Shown: positions 1 to 9,829 of the stretch, piece by piece
Layout: every line of letters begins with the position of its first letter
Position numbering within the stretch: the stretch's first letter is position 1
NCBI RefSeq assembly: GCF_004514475.2
Contig: NZ_MYFO02000003.1
Location: 248,001 to 312,000, forward strand
Source: Paenibacillus athensensis
GTDB taxonomy: Bacteria > Bacillota > Bacilli > Paenibacillales > NBRC-103111
Length of the DNA: 64,000 nucleotides
Direction of reading: 5' to 3'
Position numbers and translations under genes: made by a program
Notes under the pieces: model-generated
Databases searched by the model: none
Told to the model about the DNA's origin: nothing
Seen by the model: only the letters and a program-made list of their open reading frames with translations

Positions 1-2
1 TT

Positions 3-356
3 CATGAAATCATCCGCATGCAGGAAATCACTTTTGTACCCAATCACAGCAAGCCTTATTTGAAAGGCGTTATGAATTTGCGCGGCAGCATCGTGCCGAT
101 CGTATCGCTGCGCTGTCGCTTCGGGATGAACGAGATAACGCCAAACCCTGCCACGCGAATCATTGTGGTGAACAGCGACGGTCTGCTTGTCGGGCTGATT
201 GTGGATAACGTGCAGCAGGTGATTGCGCTTGATGATGTGCAGGCCCCTCCTGAGCGGCTGGGCCATCTGGACGGACGTTTTATCGCGGCGATTGGCCAGA
301 AGAACGGCAAGCTGATCGGCATTTTGCATATGGAGTACATTCTGGAAGCGGGATAA
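3..356 (+). CDS. cheW: CheW chemotaxis adaptor (5' end outside window)
   Basis: The frame is open from the left edge, reading HEIIRMQEITFVPN, so the gene begins upstream and only about 117 C-terminal residues are seen. The pattern YLKGVMNLRGSIVPIVSLR followed by TRIIVVNSDGLLVGLIVDNV is the classic CheW beta-barrel signature. CheW couples chemoreceptors to the CheA kinase at the inner face of the membrane. The cheA start lies 13 bp after the stop, so the two are one operon. An in-frame ATG at 18 is internal to the domain and is not the start. Assignment is firm; the N-terminus is simply missing. Confidence 0.93.
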   Translation, partial: HEIIRMQEITFVPNHSKPYLKGVMNLRGSIVPIVSLRCRFGMNEITPNPATRIIVVNSDGLLVGLIVDNVQQVIALDDVQAPPERLGHLDGRFIAAIGQKNGKLIGILHMEYILEAG

Positions 357-369
357 GGGGGAGCTGCCG

Positions 370-3015
370 ATGGATCAGGGGATTTCCGCATATCTGGGCG
401 TATATTTGGACGAGTTAGAGGAGCAGTTGCAGATTCTGGACGAGGAGTGCCTGCGGCTGGAGCGCGAGGGGGCAAGCCCGGAAACGATTCAGCGAATATT
501 TCGCGCCGCCCATACGCTGAAGGGATCTTCGGCTGCGATGGGCTTTGAAGCGATCAAGGAGCTGACGCATCGCGTCGAGAACGTCTTTGACGGCATTCGC
601 AGCGGCCGATTGGGTGTTGGCGTCGAGCTGGTCAACGTGCTGTTTGCGGCGCTGGATGTGCTCCGCGGCGGCAAAGCGGCGTTGCTTGCAGGGCGGCCGG
701 ACGACATCGAGGTCGGCGGACTGCTGGAGCGGCTGGAAGCGATTTGCACGCCGGCAGAGCCGCAAGCGAAGGCGTCAGCCGCAGAAGTACCTCAGAGCGG
801 CGCGGCTGACCAAGCGACGCCGCTGCGACGGCTGGTTGAGGATATGTGGCCGCAACTGGACGACAGTCAGCGGCGCGTCGTTATCGCGGGCTTCGAGAGC
901 GGTTATCGCATATACGCGGTGTATGCGCGTGCGCATCGCGAAGCGTTGATGAAGCAGGTGCGGGCGCTGCTGGTTTACAATCATTTACAGGAGCTGGGCG
1001 AGCTGATCGCGGCTTATCCGGCAGCCGAGGAAATGGAGAGCGAGCTGTACAGCGGCGAAATGGCTTATGTGCTCGCCACGTTGGCCGATGAAGCGGCGAT
1101 TCTCCAATTGCTGGGGCAAATCGCCGACCTGGAGGAAGTGCGCGTCTGCGAGGTGGCTCGCGAGCAGGGCGGAGACGGAGGAAGTGTCGATGAAACTGCT
1201 GCTGCGGAGGCGGAACGGGCTGTTGCAGCGGCTTTGGAGGAGTCGGCTGGCAGGCCGCAGACGGAAACGATTGCGGGTAGTGCTGCGAGCGCGCGCACAG
1301 GGGCGGCTTCGTCTGCACCGGCTTCCGGGGAGCCCGAGGGCAAGGTCAAGATCAACCCGACCGTGCGGGTCGACGTCGAGCGTCTGGAACGGCTGCTGAA
1401 TTTCGTCGGCGAGCTGATCATTAACAACACGCGGCTTCATGAGGTCCAGCATCGCTTGAACGGACAATTCCGCGAGAACGCCGATGTGCAGCAGCTGAAT
1501 GATATCGCCGCGCATTTCGGGCGGGTGATCGGCGAGCTGCAGGACGGCATGATGAAGACGCGAATGCTGCCCATCGAGCAGCTGTTCAACCGCTTTCCCC
1601 GCACCGTGCGCGATATTGCCATGAAGTCGGGCAAGGACATCGATTTTGTGATTGAGGGCAAGGAAACGGAGCTTGATCGAACGCTGATCGAGGAGCTTGG
1701 CGATCCGATTCTCCATATTTTGCGAAATGCGGCCGATCACGGGCTGGAGAGTCCGGAGGAGCGGCTGCAGGCCGGCAAGCCCGCCAAGGGGCGGCTTGTT
1801 TTGAAAGCGGCACATCAGGAAAATCAAATCGTGATTACCATTTCCGATGACGGACGCGGCATTGATGCCGAGCGAATCAAGCAGTCGGCCGTGCGCAAAG
1901 GCTTTGTGACGGCCGAGGCTGCGGAGCGAATGACCCGGGAGGAGCAGATTTTCCTTATTTTTCACTCCGGCGTCTCCACGGCTGCAGCGGTGACCGATTT
2001 GTCGGGGCGCGGGGTGGGTATGGACATTGTGCGCGCGCATATTGAAAAGCTTAACGGCATTATTCACATCGACACCGAGGTTGGCCAGGGCACGGTGTTT
2101 ACGATCAAGCTACCGCTGACGCTGGCCATCATCCGCTCGCTGCTGATCAAGCTCGGCCGCCAGACGTTTGCTGTGCCGCTGGTGAATGTTGTCGAAATCG
2201 TGCGATTGGCCGGCGAGGACATTCGCACGGTGCAAGGACAAGAGGTCTGTCTGATTCGCGGCGCGGTGTTTCCGCTCATTCGTATGCACAGCAGAATGCA
2301 AATCCCGAGCGGGCCGGCAACGGGCCGGCAGTATGTCGTCATTCTCGGTCACGCCGACAAGCGCGTTTGTCTGGCCGTGGACGGCTTGGTGGGCAATCAA
2401 GAGATCGTCATCAAATCGCTGGGGGCGTATGTCGGCAACGTTCCGTATATCGCCGGATCGACGATTCTCGGCGACGGCAGCGTAGCGCTGATTCTCGACG
2501 TCGGCACGATTGCCCGCGAGGAGGGCTCGATGCCGGCTGACCTGCGGGCCGAGCTCTACAGCGCGGAACGCGCGGAGAAGGACGAGCTGCAGCTCGTTAC
2601 CTTCCGGCTGGCCGACGGCCAATACGCGCTGGACATTGCCCGTATGAAGGAGATTATCGCCGTGCCTTCGATTACGCGCGTTGTGTCGGCCCCGGCCGGA
2701 TTGCTCGGGATGATTAATCTGCGCGGCTCGATGCTGCCGGTGTGGGATTTGCGCACCTGTCTCGGACTGCCGGCTGCTGAAGCTACAGCCCACACGCGCA
2801 TCGTGGTCGTGGAGCAGCACGGCAAGGACGTCGGCATCCGGGTGGATCAGGTAACCGAGGTGCTCAAAATCCCCCGCAGCGAGCTGCAGCCCGTTCCCAA
2901 GGAGCTGCTGGGCGGTCATCCGGGGGCGACCGAGCAAGCATGCCGGCATGAGGACGGCTTTGTATTGCTGCTTCAACTGGAGCGCGTGCTACCGTGCGAA
3001 GCGACGGCACCGTAA
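370..3015 (+). CDS. cheA: Chemotaxis histidine kinase CheA with a second C-terminal CheW domain
   Basis: An 881-aa CheA, longer than the usual 650-700. In order: an Hpt (P1) domain with phospho-acceptor His48 in AAHTLKGSS; an uncharacterised helical stretch at about 150-260 in the P2 position; an Ala/Glu-rich linker; the dimerisation helix pair (VERLERLLNFVGELI, about 335-400); the HATPase with N box ILRNAADHGLES and G boxes DDGRGID and GRGVGMDIVR; a CheW-like P5 domain (about 590-720); and an extra CheW-like domain (about 735-875, with GLLGMINLRGSMLPVWDLR). The kinase autophosphorylates and passes phosphate to CheY/CheB, which are not in the window. ATG at 370 follows GGGGGAG. The added CheW domain plus a separate upstream CheW points to an unusual array stoichiometry (inference). 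Confidence 0.93.
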   Translation: MDQGISAYLGVYLDELEEQLQILDEECLRLEREGASPETIQRIFRAAHTLKGSSAAMGFEAIKELTHRVENVFDGIRSGRLGVGVELVNVLFAALDVLRGGKAALLAGRPDDIEVGGLLERLEAICTPAEPQAKASAAEVPQSGAADQATPLRRLVEDMWPQLDDSQRRVVIAGFESGYRIYAVYARAHREALMKQVRALLVYNHLQELGELIAAYPAAEEMESELYSGEMAYVLATLADEAAILQLLGQIADLEEVRVCEVAREQGGDGGSVDETAAAEAERAVAAALEESAGRPQTETIAGSAASARTGAASSAPASGEPEGKVKINPTVRVDVERLERLLNFVGELIINNTRLHEVQHRLNGQFRENADVQQLNDIAAHFGRVIGELQDGMMKTRMLPIEQLFNRFPRTVRDIAMKSGKDIDFVIEGKETELDRTLIEELGDPILHILRNAADHGLESPEERLQAGKPAKGRLVLKAAHQENQIVITISDDGRGIDAERIKQSAVRKGFVTAEAAERMTREEQIFLIFHSGVSTAAAVTDLSGRGVGMDIVRAHIEKLNGIIHIDTEVGQGTVFTIKLPLTLAIIRSLLIKLGRQTFAVPLVNVVEIVRLAGEDIRTVQGQEVCLIRGAVFPLIRMHSRMQIPSGPATGRQYVVILGHADKRVCLAVDGLVGNQEIVIKSLGAYVGNVPYIAGSTILGDGSVALILDVGTIAREEGSMPADLRAELYSAERAEKDELQLVTFRLADGQYALDIARMKEIIAVPSITRVVSAPAGLLGMINLRGSMLPVWDLRTCLGLPAAEATAHTRIVVVEQHGKDVGIRVDQVTEVLKIPRSELQPVPKELLGGHPGATEQACRHEDGFVLLLQLERVLPCEATAP

Positions 3016-3023
3016 TTGTAAAA

Positions 3024-3068
3024 AAAGGCTGCTTTCATCCGGCGTTAAGCCTGACGAAAGCAGCCTTT
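3024..3068. terminator. Bidirectional intrinsic terminator between cheA and the aldolase-like gene
   Basis: Perfect 13-bp inverted repeat: AAAGGCTGCTTTC (3024-3036) pairs with GAAAGCAGCCTTT (3056-3068). A-rich sequence on the left and T-rich on the right let it act for cheA (plus) and the convergent gene ending at 3075 (minus). Confidence 0.85.
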
Positions 3069-3074
3069 GTATGC

Positions 3075-4037
3075 TTATTCCTTGCTCGCTACCGGGGACG
3101 TTTCCGGCGAAGTCAAACGGTCGTAGAACTCGACGAATTTGTCGCGGTCCGGACTGTTCAGGTGCGCCATCGCTACGCGCGGATGCTCGTCCAGCGCGCC
3201 AACGACCATGTATGGAATCAGGTAGCCCCAATCCCATTTTTGACGCATGGTAAGCATGTGCTTTTCGATGATTTCCAGCACCGGACGCACGTCGTAGCGC
3301 GGATTTTTCAGGTAGCTGACCAGCAGCTCCGTCGTACAGTTGCCTGCCGCGCGGCCCATGCCGTAAACGGAGGAATCGAGGAACTTTACGCCCTTCTCGG
3401 CGCCCATGATGGTGTTGGAGAAGGCAAGCTGCATGTTGTTGTGCATATGCAGGCCAAGCTCCTTTTCAGGAAGCAGGCGTTGGAATTTCGCTACCAGGTA
3501 ATCAATATCCTTGTAGTCCATGCTGCCGTAGGAGTCTACGATGTAGACGACGTCTACAGGGCTTTTGTTAATTTCTTCGAAGGCTTCCACCAGCTCGTTC
3601 TCCATAACATGGGAAAGCGCCATGATATTAATGGTCGTTTCATAGCCCATATCGTGGAATTTTTGCACCAGCTCCAGACCCTTGTCCACATCCTTGATGT
3701 AGCAAGCGACGCGAATCAGGTCCAGCAAGCTTTGCTCGCGCGGCAAAATGTCATTCTCGTCCACACGGCCGATATCGACCAGCGCCGACAGCTTCGTATC
3801 CGTTTTCTTGGTGATGACGTCGCGCAGGAACGCTTCGTTCAGGAACCGCCAAGGACCGGCATCGCCGCCCTGGAGCAGCTTCTCTGAATTTTTGTAACCA
3901 ATTTCCATATATTCCACACCGGCTGCACTTAAACCGCGATACATGTCCTGTACAAATTCCACGCTGAAATCCCAGTTGTTAACCAAACCGCCGTCCCGAA
4001 TCGTACAATCCAAAATTTTGTGCTGATGCTGCCTCAT
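3075..4037 (-). CDS. DRE-TIM-type aldolase catalytic-domain protein (HMGL-like)
   Basis: 320 aa. The N-terminal ILDCTIRDGG and the later metal-binding GLHMHNNMQLAF are the conserved Asp/Arg and HxH motifs of the DRE-TIM metallolyase superfamily (HMG-CoA lyase, isopropylmalate synthase, 4-hydroxy-2-oxovalerate aldolase). YGMGRAAGNCTTELL near residue 230 is the usual glycine-rich segment near the barrel end. It probably performs a divalent-metal-dependent aldol-type cleavage or condensation in the cytosol, but the substrate cannot be read from sequence. It stands alone between two terminators or promoters, so there is no pathway context. The start has a modest AAGGGG ribosome site. Confidence 0.75.
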   Translation of the reverse strand: MRQHQHKILDCTIRDGGLVNNWDFSVEFVQDMYRGLSAAGVEYMEIGYKNSEKLLQGGDAGPWRFLNEAFLRDVITKKTDTKLSALVDIGRVDENDILPREQSLLDLIRVACYIKDVDKGLELVQKFHDMGYETTINIMALSHVMENELVEAFEEINKSPVDVVYIVDSYGSMDYKDIDYLVAKFQRLLPEKELGLHMHNNMQLAFSNTIMGAEKGVKFLDSSVYGMGRAAGNCTTELLVSYLKNPRYDVRPVLEIIEKHMLTMRQKWDWGYLIPYMVVGALDEHPRVAMAHLNSPDRDKFVEFYDRLTSPETSPVASKE

Positions 4038-4209
4038 ATGCCCAAATGCCCCTTCCCAACGCCGTTAGCTCGGATGATTTTTGCTATATTATCACTTATC
4101 TGCAGGCGGCTTGTCAATGAACAGCGGGTGAAGGTTATAGAATAAAGAAACTTTGCAGAAGCTAGTAAGGACAAGAACCCATCTGATACAAAGGAAAGGA
4201 TGTCTGCCC

Positions 4210-4629
4210 GTGACTAGCGCCGCCCCGCTATTTTTTGAATTCGAGCAGGAAAATCACGCCATCATGGCCCTCGACATGCTGGAGGAGCTCGGCTACAAGC
4301 CGCAGCTGCTGGAGCGGTTCGACAAGCCGACGCTGCATCTTCATCTGGACGGGCAGGAGGTGACCTCTGCGCTGGAAATTGCCCAAGCTTACGGAGGACA
4401 ACTGGTCGAGCGTCCGCATGCAGCCAGCGGCGAAGCGGCGTTTGCGATGGCTTACGGTCTTGAAGGTTCGATTGCGATTCCTGCACATACGGTCAACGAG
4501 GATTGGCCCGACGGTTACGCTCAAGCATCCTCGGTGGACTGGCATGACGCTCTGCCTGATGACGATGAAGCATCCTTCGACCCGTCGGCGGATGATTACA
4601 ACCATTTTCGCCCAGGTATTCGTTTATAG
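4210..4629 (+). CDS. Hypothetical protein, 139 aa
   Basis: I do not recognise the family. The GTG start at 4210 is chosen because AAGGAAAGGA ends about 9 bases upstream; an in-frame ATG at 4153 lacks a comparable site. The N-terminal half (FFEFEQENHAIMALDMLEEL, then HLHLDGQEVTSALEIAQAYGG) has an alternating strand/helix pattern suggestive of a small alpha/beta fold. The C-terminal third is acidic and low-complexity (DDDEASFDPSADD). No signal peptide or membrane span is visible. It is monocistronic with its own terminator. Confidence 0.65.
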   Translation: MTSAAPLFFEFEQENHAIMALDMLEELGYKPQLLERFDKPTLHLHLDGQEVTSALEIAQAYGGQLVERPHAASGEAAFAMAYGLEGSIAIPAHTVNEDWPDGYAQASSVDWHDALPDDDEASFDPSADDYNHFRPGIRL

Positions 4630-4656
4630 ATAAGCTTCATACAAAGCCGTTACGCC

Positions 4657-4697
4657 AGACTGCCTTTCCGAACGATCGGGAAGCGCAGTCTTTTTTA
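4657..4697 (+). terminator. Intrinsic terminator after the 139-aa hypothetical
   Basis: AGACTGC with the following CTTTCC pairs with GGGAAG and GCGCAGTCT, then TTTTTTATTTT. It closes the unit that ends at 4629. Confidence 0.8.
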
Positions 4698-4706
4698 TTT
4701 TGCTCA

Positions 4707-4735
4707 TTCACCGGATGCCGAAGTTGCATTACAAT
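4707..4735 (+). promoter_or_regulatory. Candidate promoter for the ArsB-type transporter
   Basis: TTCACC (4707-4712), 17-bp spacer, TACAAT (4730-4735). The -35 is imperfect and the leader to the 4920 start would be about 180 nt. The 4736-4919 leader holds no gene and no ArsR-like palindrome that I can see. Confidence 0.35.
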
Positions 4736-4919
4736 AAGTAGGGTCGGTGAATCTGCCGCTGCGCGCCGGGATCGGCAGGGATTGCCTGTCCGTTTCGATC
4801 AGGCGGCCGACGGTTAAGGATTAAGAAGCTTTTGTTCTTGCGGAAAGCAGCGGGCTGAGTTGACGTAGCCTGAGCGACGGCAGGACGATAGGATAACGGG
4901 ATAACGGGAGAGAGACAGG

Positions 4920-6215
4920 ATGATGGTGTTTGGGGCTTGTTTTATTTTTGCCTTGACCTTGGCCGTGGTTATTTGGCAGCCAAGGGGGCTGGGGATTGGC
5001 TGGTCGGCTTGCGGGGGAGCTGTATTGGCGTTGCTGTGCGGCGTAGTCGGCTTGCGCGATGTGCTTGAGGTGACCGATATCGTCTGGAACGCCACGTTGA
5101 CGTTCGTTGCGATTATTGTCAATTCGCTGCTGCTGGATGAGATTGGCTTTTTTGAATGGGCCGCGCTGCACATGGCTCGGCTGGCCAAAGGCAGCGGTGT
5201 GCGGATGTTTGTATACACGGTGCTGCTGGGAGCAGCGGTATCGGGGCTGTTCGCCAATGACGGAGCGGCGCTGATTCTGACGCCGATCGTGCTGGCAATG
5301 GTGCGATCCTTATCGTTCAAAAACGCGATGGTGCTGCCGTTTGTGATGGCCGGCGGTTTTATTGCCGATACGACCTCGCTGCCGTTGACGGTCAGCAATT
5401 TGACGAACATCGTTTCTTCGGACTATTTTGGCATCGATTTTCTGACCTATGCGTGGCGGATGCTTGTGCCGAATCTGGTGGCGCTGCTGGCGAGCTTGCT
5501 GGTGCTGTATCTCTTTTACCGCAAGCTGATTCCGCGGCATTTCGACGTTTCTCTCGTCAAGCCGCCGCGCGAAGCGATTCGCGACCTGCGGCTGTTTCGC
5601 TGGGCTTGGGTGATTTTGAGCGTGATGCTGGTTGCTTTCGTACTGAGCGAATTTATCGCCGTGCCGATCTCGCTCATTACCGGACTGGCGACGCTGGCGT
5701 TTCTGCTGGCGGCGCGGCGCAGTCCGGCGGTGCGGCTGGGTGCCATTATCAAGGAAGCGCCGTGGACAATTGTTGTATTTTCCATCGGCATGTACGTGGT
5801 CGTATATGGGCTGAAAAACGCCGGTTTGACCGCGCTGCTGGGCCGGCTCATCGAAGCGGCTGCGGCGCATGGTCTGTATGCGGCGACGCTGGCGATGGGC
5901 TTTATCGCCGCTGTGCTGTCTTCGGTGATGAACAACCTGCCGACGGTGATGATCGATGCGCTGGCGATCGACGGCACGCAGACGAGCGGTTTGATGCGCG
6001 AGGCGCTGATTTACGCCAATGTGATCGGCACAGACCTTGGACCCAAGATGACGCCGATCGGCTCGCTGGCCACGCTGCTATGGTTGCATGTGCTGGCGCG
6101 CAAGGGGGTCAAGATCACCTGGGGGTACTACATGAAGGCGGGCTTTGTACTCACCGTACCTACGCTGGCAGCGACATTAACCGGACTATGGCTCTGGTTG
6201 TGGTGGACCGGCTGA
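4920..6215 (+). CDS. ArsB/NhaD-type anion transporter (arsenite efflux-like)
   Basis: 431 aa with about ten to twelve hydrophobic segments throughout. Two pseudo-symmetric motifs mark the ArsB family: [17 protein letters not shown] near residue 100 and [20 protein letters not shown] near 360. Family members export arsenite/antimonite by proton antiport or as part of ArsAB. No arsR, arsC or arsA lies next to it, which is unusual for an arsenic operon, so the substrate may differ. The start is ATG 4920 or the adjacent ATG 4923, after GGGAGAGAGA. Family is certain; substrate is inference. Confidence 0.85.
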   Translation: MMVFGACFIFALTLAVVIWQPRGLGIGWSACGGAVLALLCGVVGLRDVLEVTDIVWNATLTFVAIIVNSLLLDEIGFFEWAALHMARLAKGSGVRMFVYTVLLGAAVSGLFANDGAALILTPIVLAMVRSLSFKNAMVLPFVMAGGFIADTTSLPLTVSNLTNIVSSDYFGIDFLTYAWRMLVPNLVALLASLLVLYLFYRKLIPRHFDVSLVKPPREAIRDLRLFRWAWVILSVMLVAFVLSEFIAVPISLITGLATLAFLLAARRSPAVRLGAIIKEAPWTIVVFSIGMYVVVYGLKNAGLTALLGRLIEAAAAHGLYAATLAMGFIAAVLSSVMNNLPTVMIDALAIDGTQTSGLMREALIYANVIGTDLGPKMTPIGSLATLLWLHVLARKGVKITWGYYMKAGFVLTVPTLAATLTGLWLWLWWTG

Positions 6216-6330
6216 GCGGGGGGCTACGGCCTGATGATTGCGGCTATACTAGCAAAGCGTAACTTTTTTGGCAGAAGCGTCGTCTGGAAGATAAAGCCAC
6301 TACAGTTTACTACAGTTAGGGGAGATCAGG

Positions 6331-7089
6331 ATGCGACGATGGATCACTTTGGTTGCAGCGGTTGCGCTGGCTTCGGCATTGGCGGGCTGCCGCAGCGGCG
6401 ACGAAACGCAGACCGGCGAAGGTACGGCGTCACCTGCACCGGGCGCGTCGGCTACGCCTGCGGCAAGCGCCGGGCCTTCCGTCAGCCCGACGGCAACGCC
6501 AGCAGCTACGGTAACGCCGGCTGCAACGGCCGCACCGAGCGTCAAGCCCAAGCCGGCTTCTGTGGCGGCTCCGGCCGATGCGAAGGCTGCGGTGGAGGGG
6601 CGGGCGAACGATACGCTGGCGGCGATGAAAGCGCAGGATTTGGCCAAGCTGGCCAAGCTTGCGCATCCCGACAAGGGCGTGCAATTTTCGCCCTATGCGC
6701 ATATCGACACAGCGAAGGATGTGCGGTTGAAAGCAAGCGAACTAGGCACGGCCTGGACCGACGGCAACCCCCGGACCTGGGGCAGCTATGACGGATCGGG
6801 TGAGCCGATTACGTTGACCTTTCCCGCTTATTTTGCCAAGTTTGTGTATAATCACGATTATTCGACCGCGCCTGATGTCGGCTATAACACGATCATCGGT
6901 AAAAGCACAACCCTAAACAATGTGTTTGACGTGTATCCGAAGGACAGCTGCGTTACCGTCGAATATCATTTTTCCGGTTTTGATCCGCAATTTGACGGCA
7001 ATGATTGGTCAAGTCTGCGTCTTGTGTTTGAGAAATCGGGAGCCGAGTGGTATTTGACGGCCGTTATACACGACCAGTTTACAATGTAG
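6331..7089 (+). CDS. Lipoprotein with unrecognised C-terminal domain (paralogue of 19471-20310)
   Basis: 252 aa. The signal peptide ends in a lipobox (SALAGC, Cys20), so it should be anchored to the outer face of the membrane. Residues about 25-85 are a Pro/Ala/Thr/Ser linker. The C-terminal 165 residues contain HPDKGVQFSPYAHID, WGSYDGSGEPITLTF, a YN element and SSLRLVFEKSGAEWYL, which recur with clear similarity in the protein at 19471. I know no name for this domain. ATG at 6331 follows AGGGGAGATCAGG. It lies 115 bp after the transporter, with no obvious functional link. Confidence 0.75.
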   Translation: MRRWITLVAAVALASALAGCRSGDETQTGEGTASPAPGASATPAASAGPSVSPTATPAATVTPAATAAPSVKPKPASVAAPADAKAAVEGRANDTLAAMKAQDLAKLAKLAHPDKGVQFSPYAHIDTAKDVRLKASELGTAWTDGNPRTWGSYDGSGEPITLTFPAYFAKFVYNHDYSTAPDVGYNTIIGKSTTLNNVFDVYPKDSCVTVEYHFSGFDPQFDGNDWSSLRLVFEKSGAEWYLTAVIHDQFTM

Positions 7090-7205
7090 GCAAGAGCGGA
7101 AAAACCTCCGTATCGCCCTCCATCTTCGCGGGATCAGCCGGAAGAGGAGAGCGGAACGGAAGTTTTTGTTATGTGCGGAAATTGCCGGCGATCAGTTGGC
7201 GGGCC

Positions 7206-8492
7206 TCAGCGGGTTTGGGTCTGAGCGCTTTGAAGCGCTTGTGCCGCTGCATTTTTACCTGCCGTATACCCCGTTGTAAAAGCAGCCGTAATATTATAGC
7301 CGCCTGTATATCCGTGAACATCGAGAATTTCTCCGCAAAAAAACAAGCCGCTCTTCAGCTTCGATTGCATCGTGCGCGGGTCCAGCTCCTTCAAATGTAC
7401 GCCGCCCCCCGTGACGAATGCTTCGTCCAGCGACAACGTGCCGCTGACCTGCACCGGCACCGCCTTCAGCATACGGCACAGCTCCGTCCACGGCTGCTTG
7501 GGCAGATTGTGATACGTTTCGTCGCCGGTAAGTCCACTTCTCGCGAACAGCAGCGGCAGCAGCCGGTCGGGCAGAAAGCCCTTGAGCACGTTTTTGACCG
7601 CTTTGCGCGCTTCGCCAGCCGCCAGCTCCAGCGTCCGCTCGGTCAGCTCCTGCACGCTCAGCTCGGGAAACAGGTCAATCGTCACCAGAATATCGCGCAC
7701 GGAAAATTGTTTGCGCAGCTTGACGACAAACTGCGAGCAGCGCAGCACCGCCGGCCCCGACAAGCCGAAATGGGTGAAGATCATGTCGCCCTCGTGTTCG
7801 ACGATCCGCTTGCCCTTCGGACTCCACACCGTCAGCGTAATGTTGCGCAGCGACAAGCCTTGCAGCTCGCGGCTACGGATAAATGGTTCCTCCGAAGTCA
7901 ACGGCACCTCGGTCGGGTACAGCTCCGTAATCGTATGGCCGGCTGCTTCGGCCCAAGGGTAACCGTCGCCGGTCGAGCCCGTGTGGGGCACCGACCGGCC
8001 CCCGGTCGCCACGACTACACACGCGCTGAGCACCCGCTCGCCGGACCGCAGCCGTACGCCTTGCACGGCGTCGTCGGCATACAGCACCTCTGCGACCGGG
8101 CTGTTGACGCGGATGTCGACGCCAAGCGCCCGTACCTTGCCGACAAGCGCGTCTACGACCGTCTTCGCTTTATCCGAGACGGGGAACATGCGGCCGCGGT
8201 CCTCTTCCTTGAGCGCAATGCCCATATCCTCGAAAAATGCGATAATATCGCGGTTGCTGAACGTATCGAGCGCGCTATACAGAAAGCGGCCGTTGCCGGG
8301 AATGTGGCCCACCAGCTCGTCCAGCTCCTTGGCATTGGTGACGTTGCAGCGCCCGCCTCCGGAAATGCCCAGCTTGCGCCCCAGCTTATCTCCCTTGTCT
8401 ATCAGCAGCACGCGCGCTCCGCCTTCGGCCGCAGCAATACAAGCCATCAGACCCGAAGGGCCGCCGCCGATGACAATTACATCGTAACTCAT
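7206..8492 (-). CDS. NAD(P)/FAD-dependent oxidoreductase, HI0933/YhiN family
   Basis: 428 aa. It opens with the Rossmann FAD-binding motif [22 protein letters not shown], continues with [16 protein letters not shown] and [19 protein letters not shown], and ends with [19 protein letters not shown], the closing FAD-contact motif typical of the YhiN/HI0933 flavoproteins. The physiological substrate of this family is unclear. The start at 8492 is supported by AAGGAGATGG just upstream; the frame extends further 5' but without sequence of the family. It converges on the lipoprotein gene ending at 7089. Cytosolic. Confidence 0.88.
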   Translation of the reverse strand: MSYDVIVIGGGPSGLMACIAAAEGGARVLLIDKGDKLGRKLGISGGGRCNVTNAKELDELVGHIPGNGRFLYSALDTFSNRDIIAFFEDMGIALKEEDRGRMFPVSDKAKTVVDALVGKVRALGVDIRVNSPVAEVLYADDAVQGVRLRSGERVLSACVVVATGGRSVPHTGSTGDGYPWAEAAGHTITELYPTEVPLTSEEPFIRSRELQGLSLRNITLTVWSPKGKRIVEHEGDMIFTHFGLSGPAVLRCSQFVVKLRKQFSVRDILVTIDLFPELSVQELTERTLELAAGEARKAVKNVLKGFLPDRLLPLLFARSGLTGDETYHNLPKQPWTELCRMLKAVPVQVSGTLSLDEAFVTGGGVHLKELDPRTMQSKLKSGLFFCGEILDVHGYTGGYNITAAFTTGYTAGKNAAAQALQSAQTQTR

Positions 8493-8734
8493 CTCATTCC
8501 ATCTCCTTACCGTCCACGGTTCCTCATTATATAGGTAACCATACACGTTTCGGAGCGGGGATACAAGCCGTTTGCGGTCGTTGCTTCGCGGCAGTCGCTT
8601 GTCGCTTGTCGCCTGGCAAGGCTCGCTCGTCACCCGCCGTCAGCCGCGCGCGCAAGCCGGACTCCCGCATTCTGCGCCGCCCGTCGGCTCTCGCGTTCCG
8701 TCCTTGGCGGCGTCCGGTCGCTGCCCGTTGCCGC

Positions 8735-9829
8735 TTAGCGGGCCGCCGCTGCAGATTGCTGCGGCAGCGCCGTCTTGCGCACGTATTCCGGTCCGGCCCA
8801 GCGGCGCAACGAATGCTCGCGGCCGCGGATGACAACACGGTCGGGATATACGTCTACGACGAGGCTCTGGCTGGCCGCCTGCTCCCCGGGCTCATTGCGC
8901 CCGTTCCAGATCCGTCGGACCGACGAGCTGCCGACGGCGAGGAAGCCCAGCTCCTTGATCTGCCGCGTTTTCTCCAGATTCCAGTGCGTATGCCCTGAGA
9001 ACACAATCGCTTGCGGGTAACGAGCCAGCAGTGCGTTCAGCCGGTCCGCCTGAACGATGCCGCGTTCGAACTCCGTACCGTCCAGCGTATGCGGCAACGG
9101 TTGGTGGATAAACACAAAAATCGGCTTCGTCGCACTCTCCGTCCCAGCCGCAGCCAGCCTGTCGGCCAGCCAAGCGAACTGCTTGTCGGACAAATACGCA
9201 TCCTCCTTCACGTCCGGCTGCACATCGCGATAAGCCTCCCCGCTGGCAAACAAAAAATGATACCCCTGCAGCGTCAGCTCATGATAGGGCTTATCGTAGC
9301 CGAGCAGCTGCGTAAACTGCTGCACCGCCTGCCGCGTCGACCAGTCCGGATTCAGACGCGTCGTATCCATCCCGCCGTCGGGCGTCCGCCACATCCGGTA
9401 ATATTCGTGATTGCCCATCGTCGCATGCATCGGAGCGTGTCGGTGCTTGACCAACTCAGCCAGCAAGGTCCGGTAATCGGCCGCTTCGCCGTCCGTCAAA
9501 TCGCCGTTCAACACCAGCAGCGAGCTTGCCGGCCGCAGCGCGGCATGATCGTCAAGCGCCGTAGTGAATTTACGCTGCGATTCCCCGTCCCAACTTGTCA
9601 CATGCAGATCGCTCAGCACGGAAAATGATAGCGCCGGCGCTGCTTCGCCTCGGCCGGAGCGTCCGGGCCGTTGCAGGCTCACGGAGGCTGCTGCGGGCTC
9701 GCTGATCTCTTGCCGAATCCCGCTTGTCCGTTCAAGGCTGCCCGCTTGCGCAGAAGCCGTCCCCGAAAGCGCCGCCAGCAGCGTCAACGTCAAACAGGCG
9801 ATGCGTACTTGGTTGCCGCCATAGTCCAT
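8735..9829 (-). CDS. Secreted calcineurin-like metallophosphoesterase
   Basis: 364 aa. A hydrophobic signal peptide (IACLTLTLLAALSGTASAQA) precedes a phosphoesterase core with all usual metal motifs: SDLHVTS, LNGDLTDG, GNHEYY, FIHQPLPHT and SGHTHWN. It should hydrolyse phosphomono- or diesters outside the membrane with a two-metal centre; the substrate is unknown. The start at 9829 was chosen because GGGAGGAACT precedes it by 11 bases. The upstream in-frame Met would put charged residues before the signal sequence. No operon partner: the 240 bases to the next minus-strand gene hold nothing I can identify. Confidence 0.85.
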   Translation of the reverse strand: MDYGGNQVRIACLTLTLLAALSGTASAQAGSLERTSGIRQEISEPAAASVSLQRPGRSGRGEAAPALSFSVLSDLHVTSWDGESQRKFTTALDDHAALRPASSLLVLNGDLTDGEAADYRTLLAELVKHRHAPMHATMGNHEYYRMWRTPDGGMDTTRLNPDWSTRQAVQQFTQLLGYDKPYHELTLQGYHFLFASGEAYRDVQPDVKEDAYLSDKQFAWLADRLAAAGTESATKPIFVFIHQPLPHTLDGTEFERGIVQADRLNALLARYPQAIVFSGHTHWNLEKTRQIKELGFLAVGSSSVRRIWNGRNEPGEQAASQSLVVDVYPDRVVIRGREHSLRRWAGPEYVRKTALPQQSAAAAR

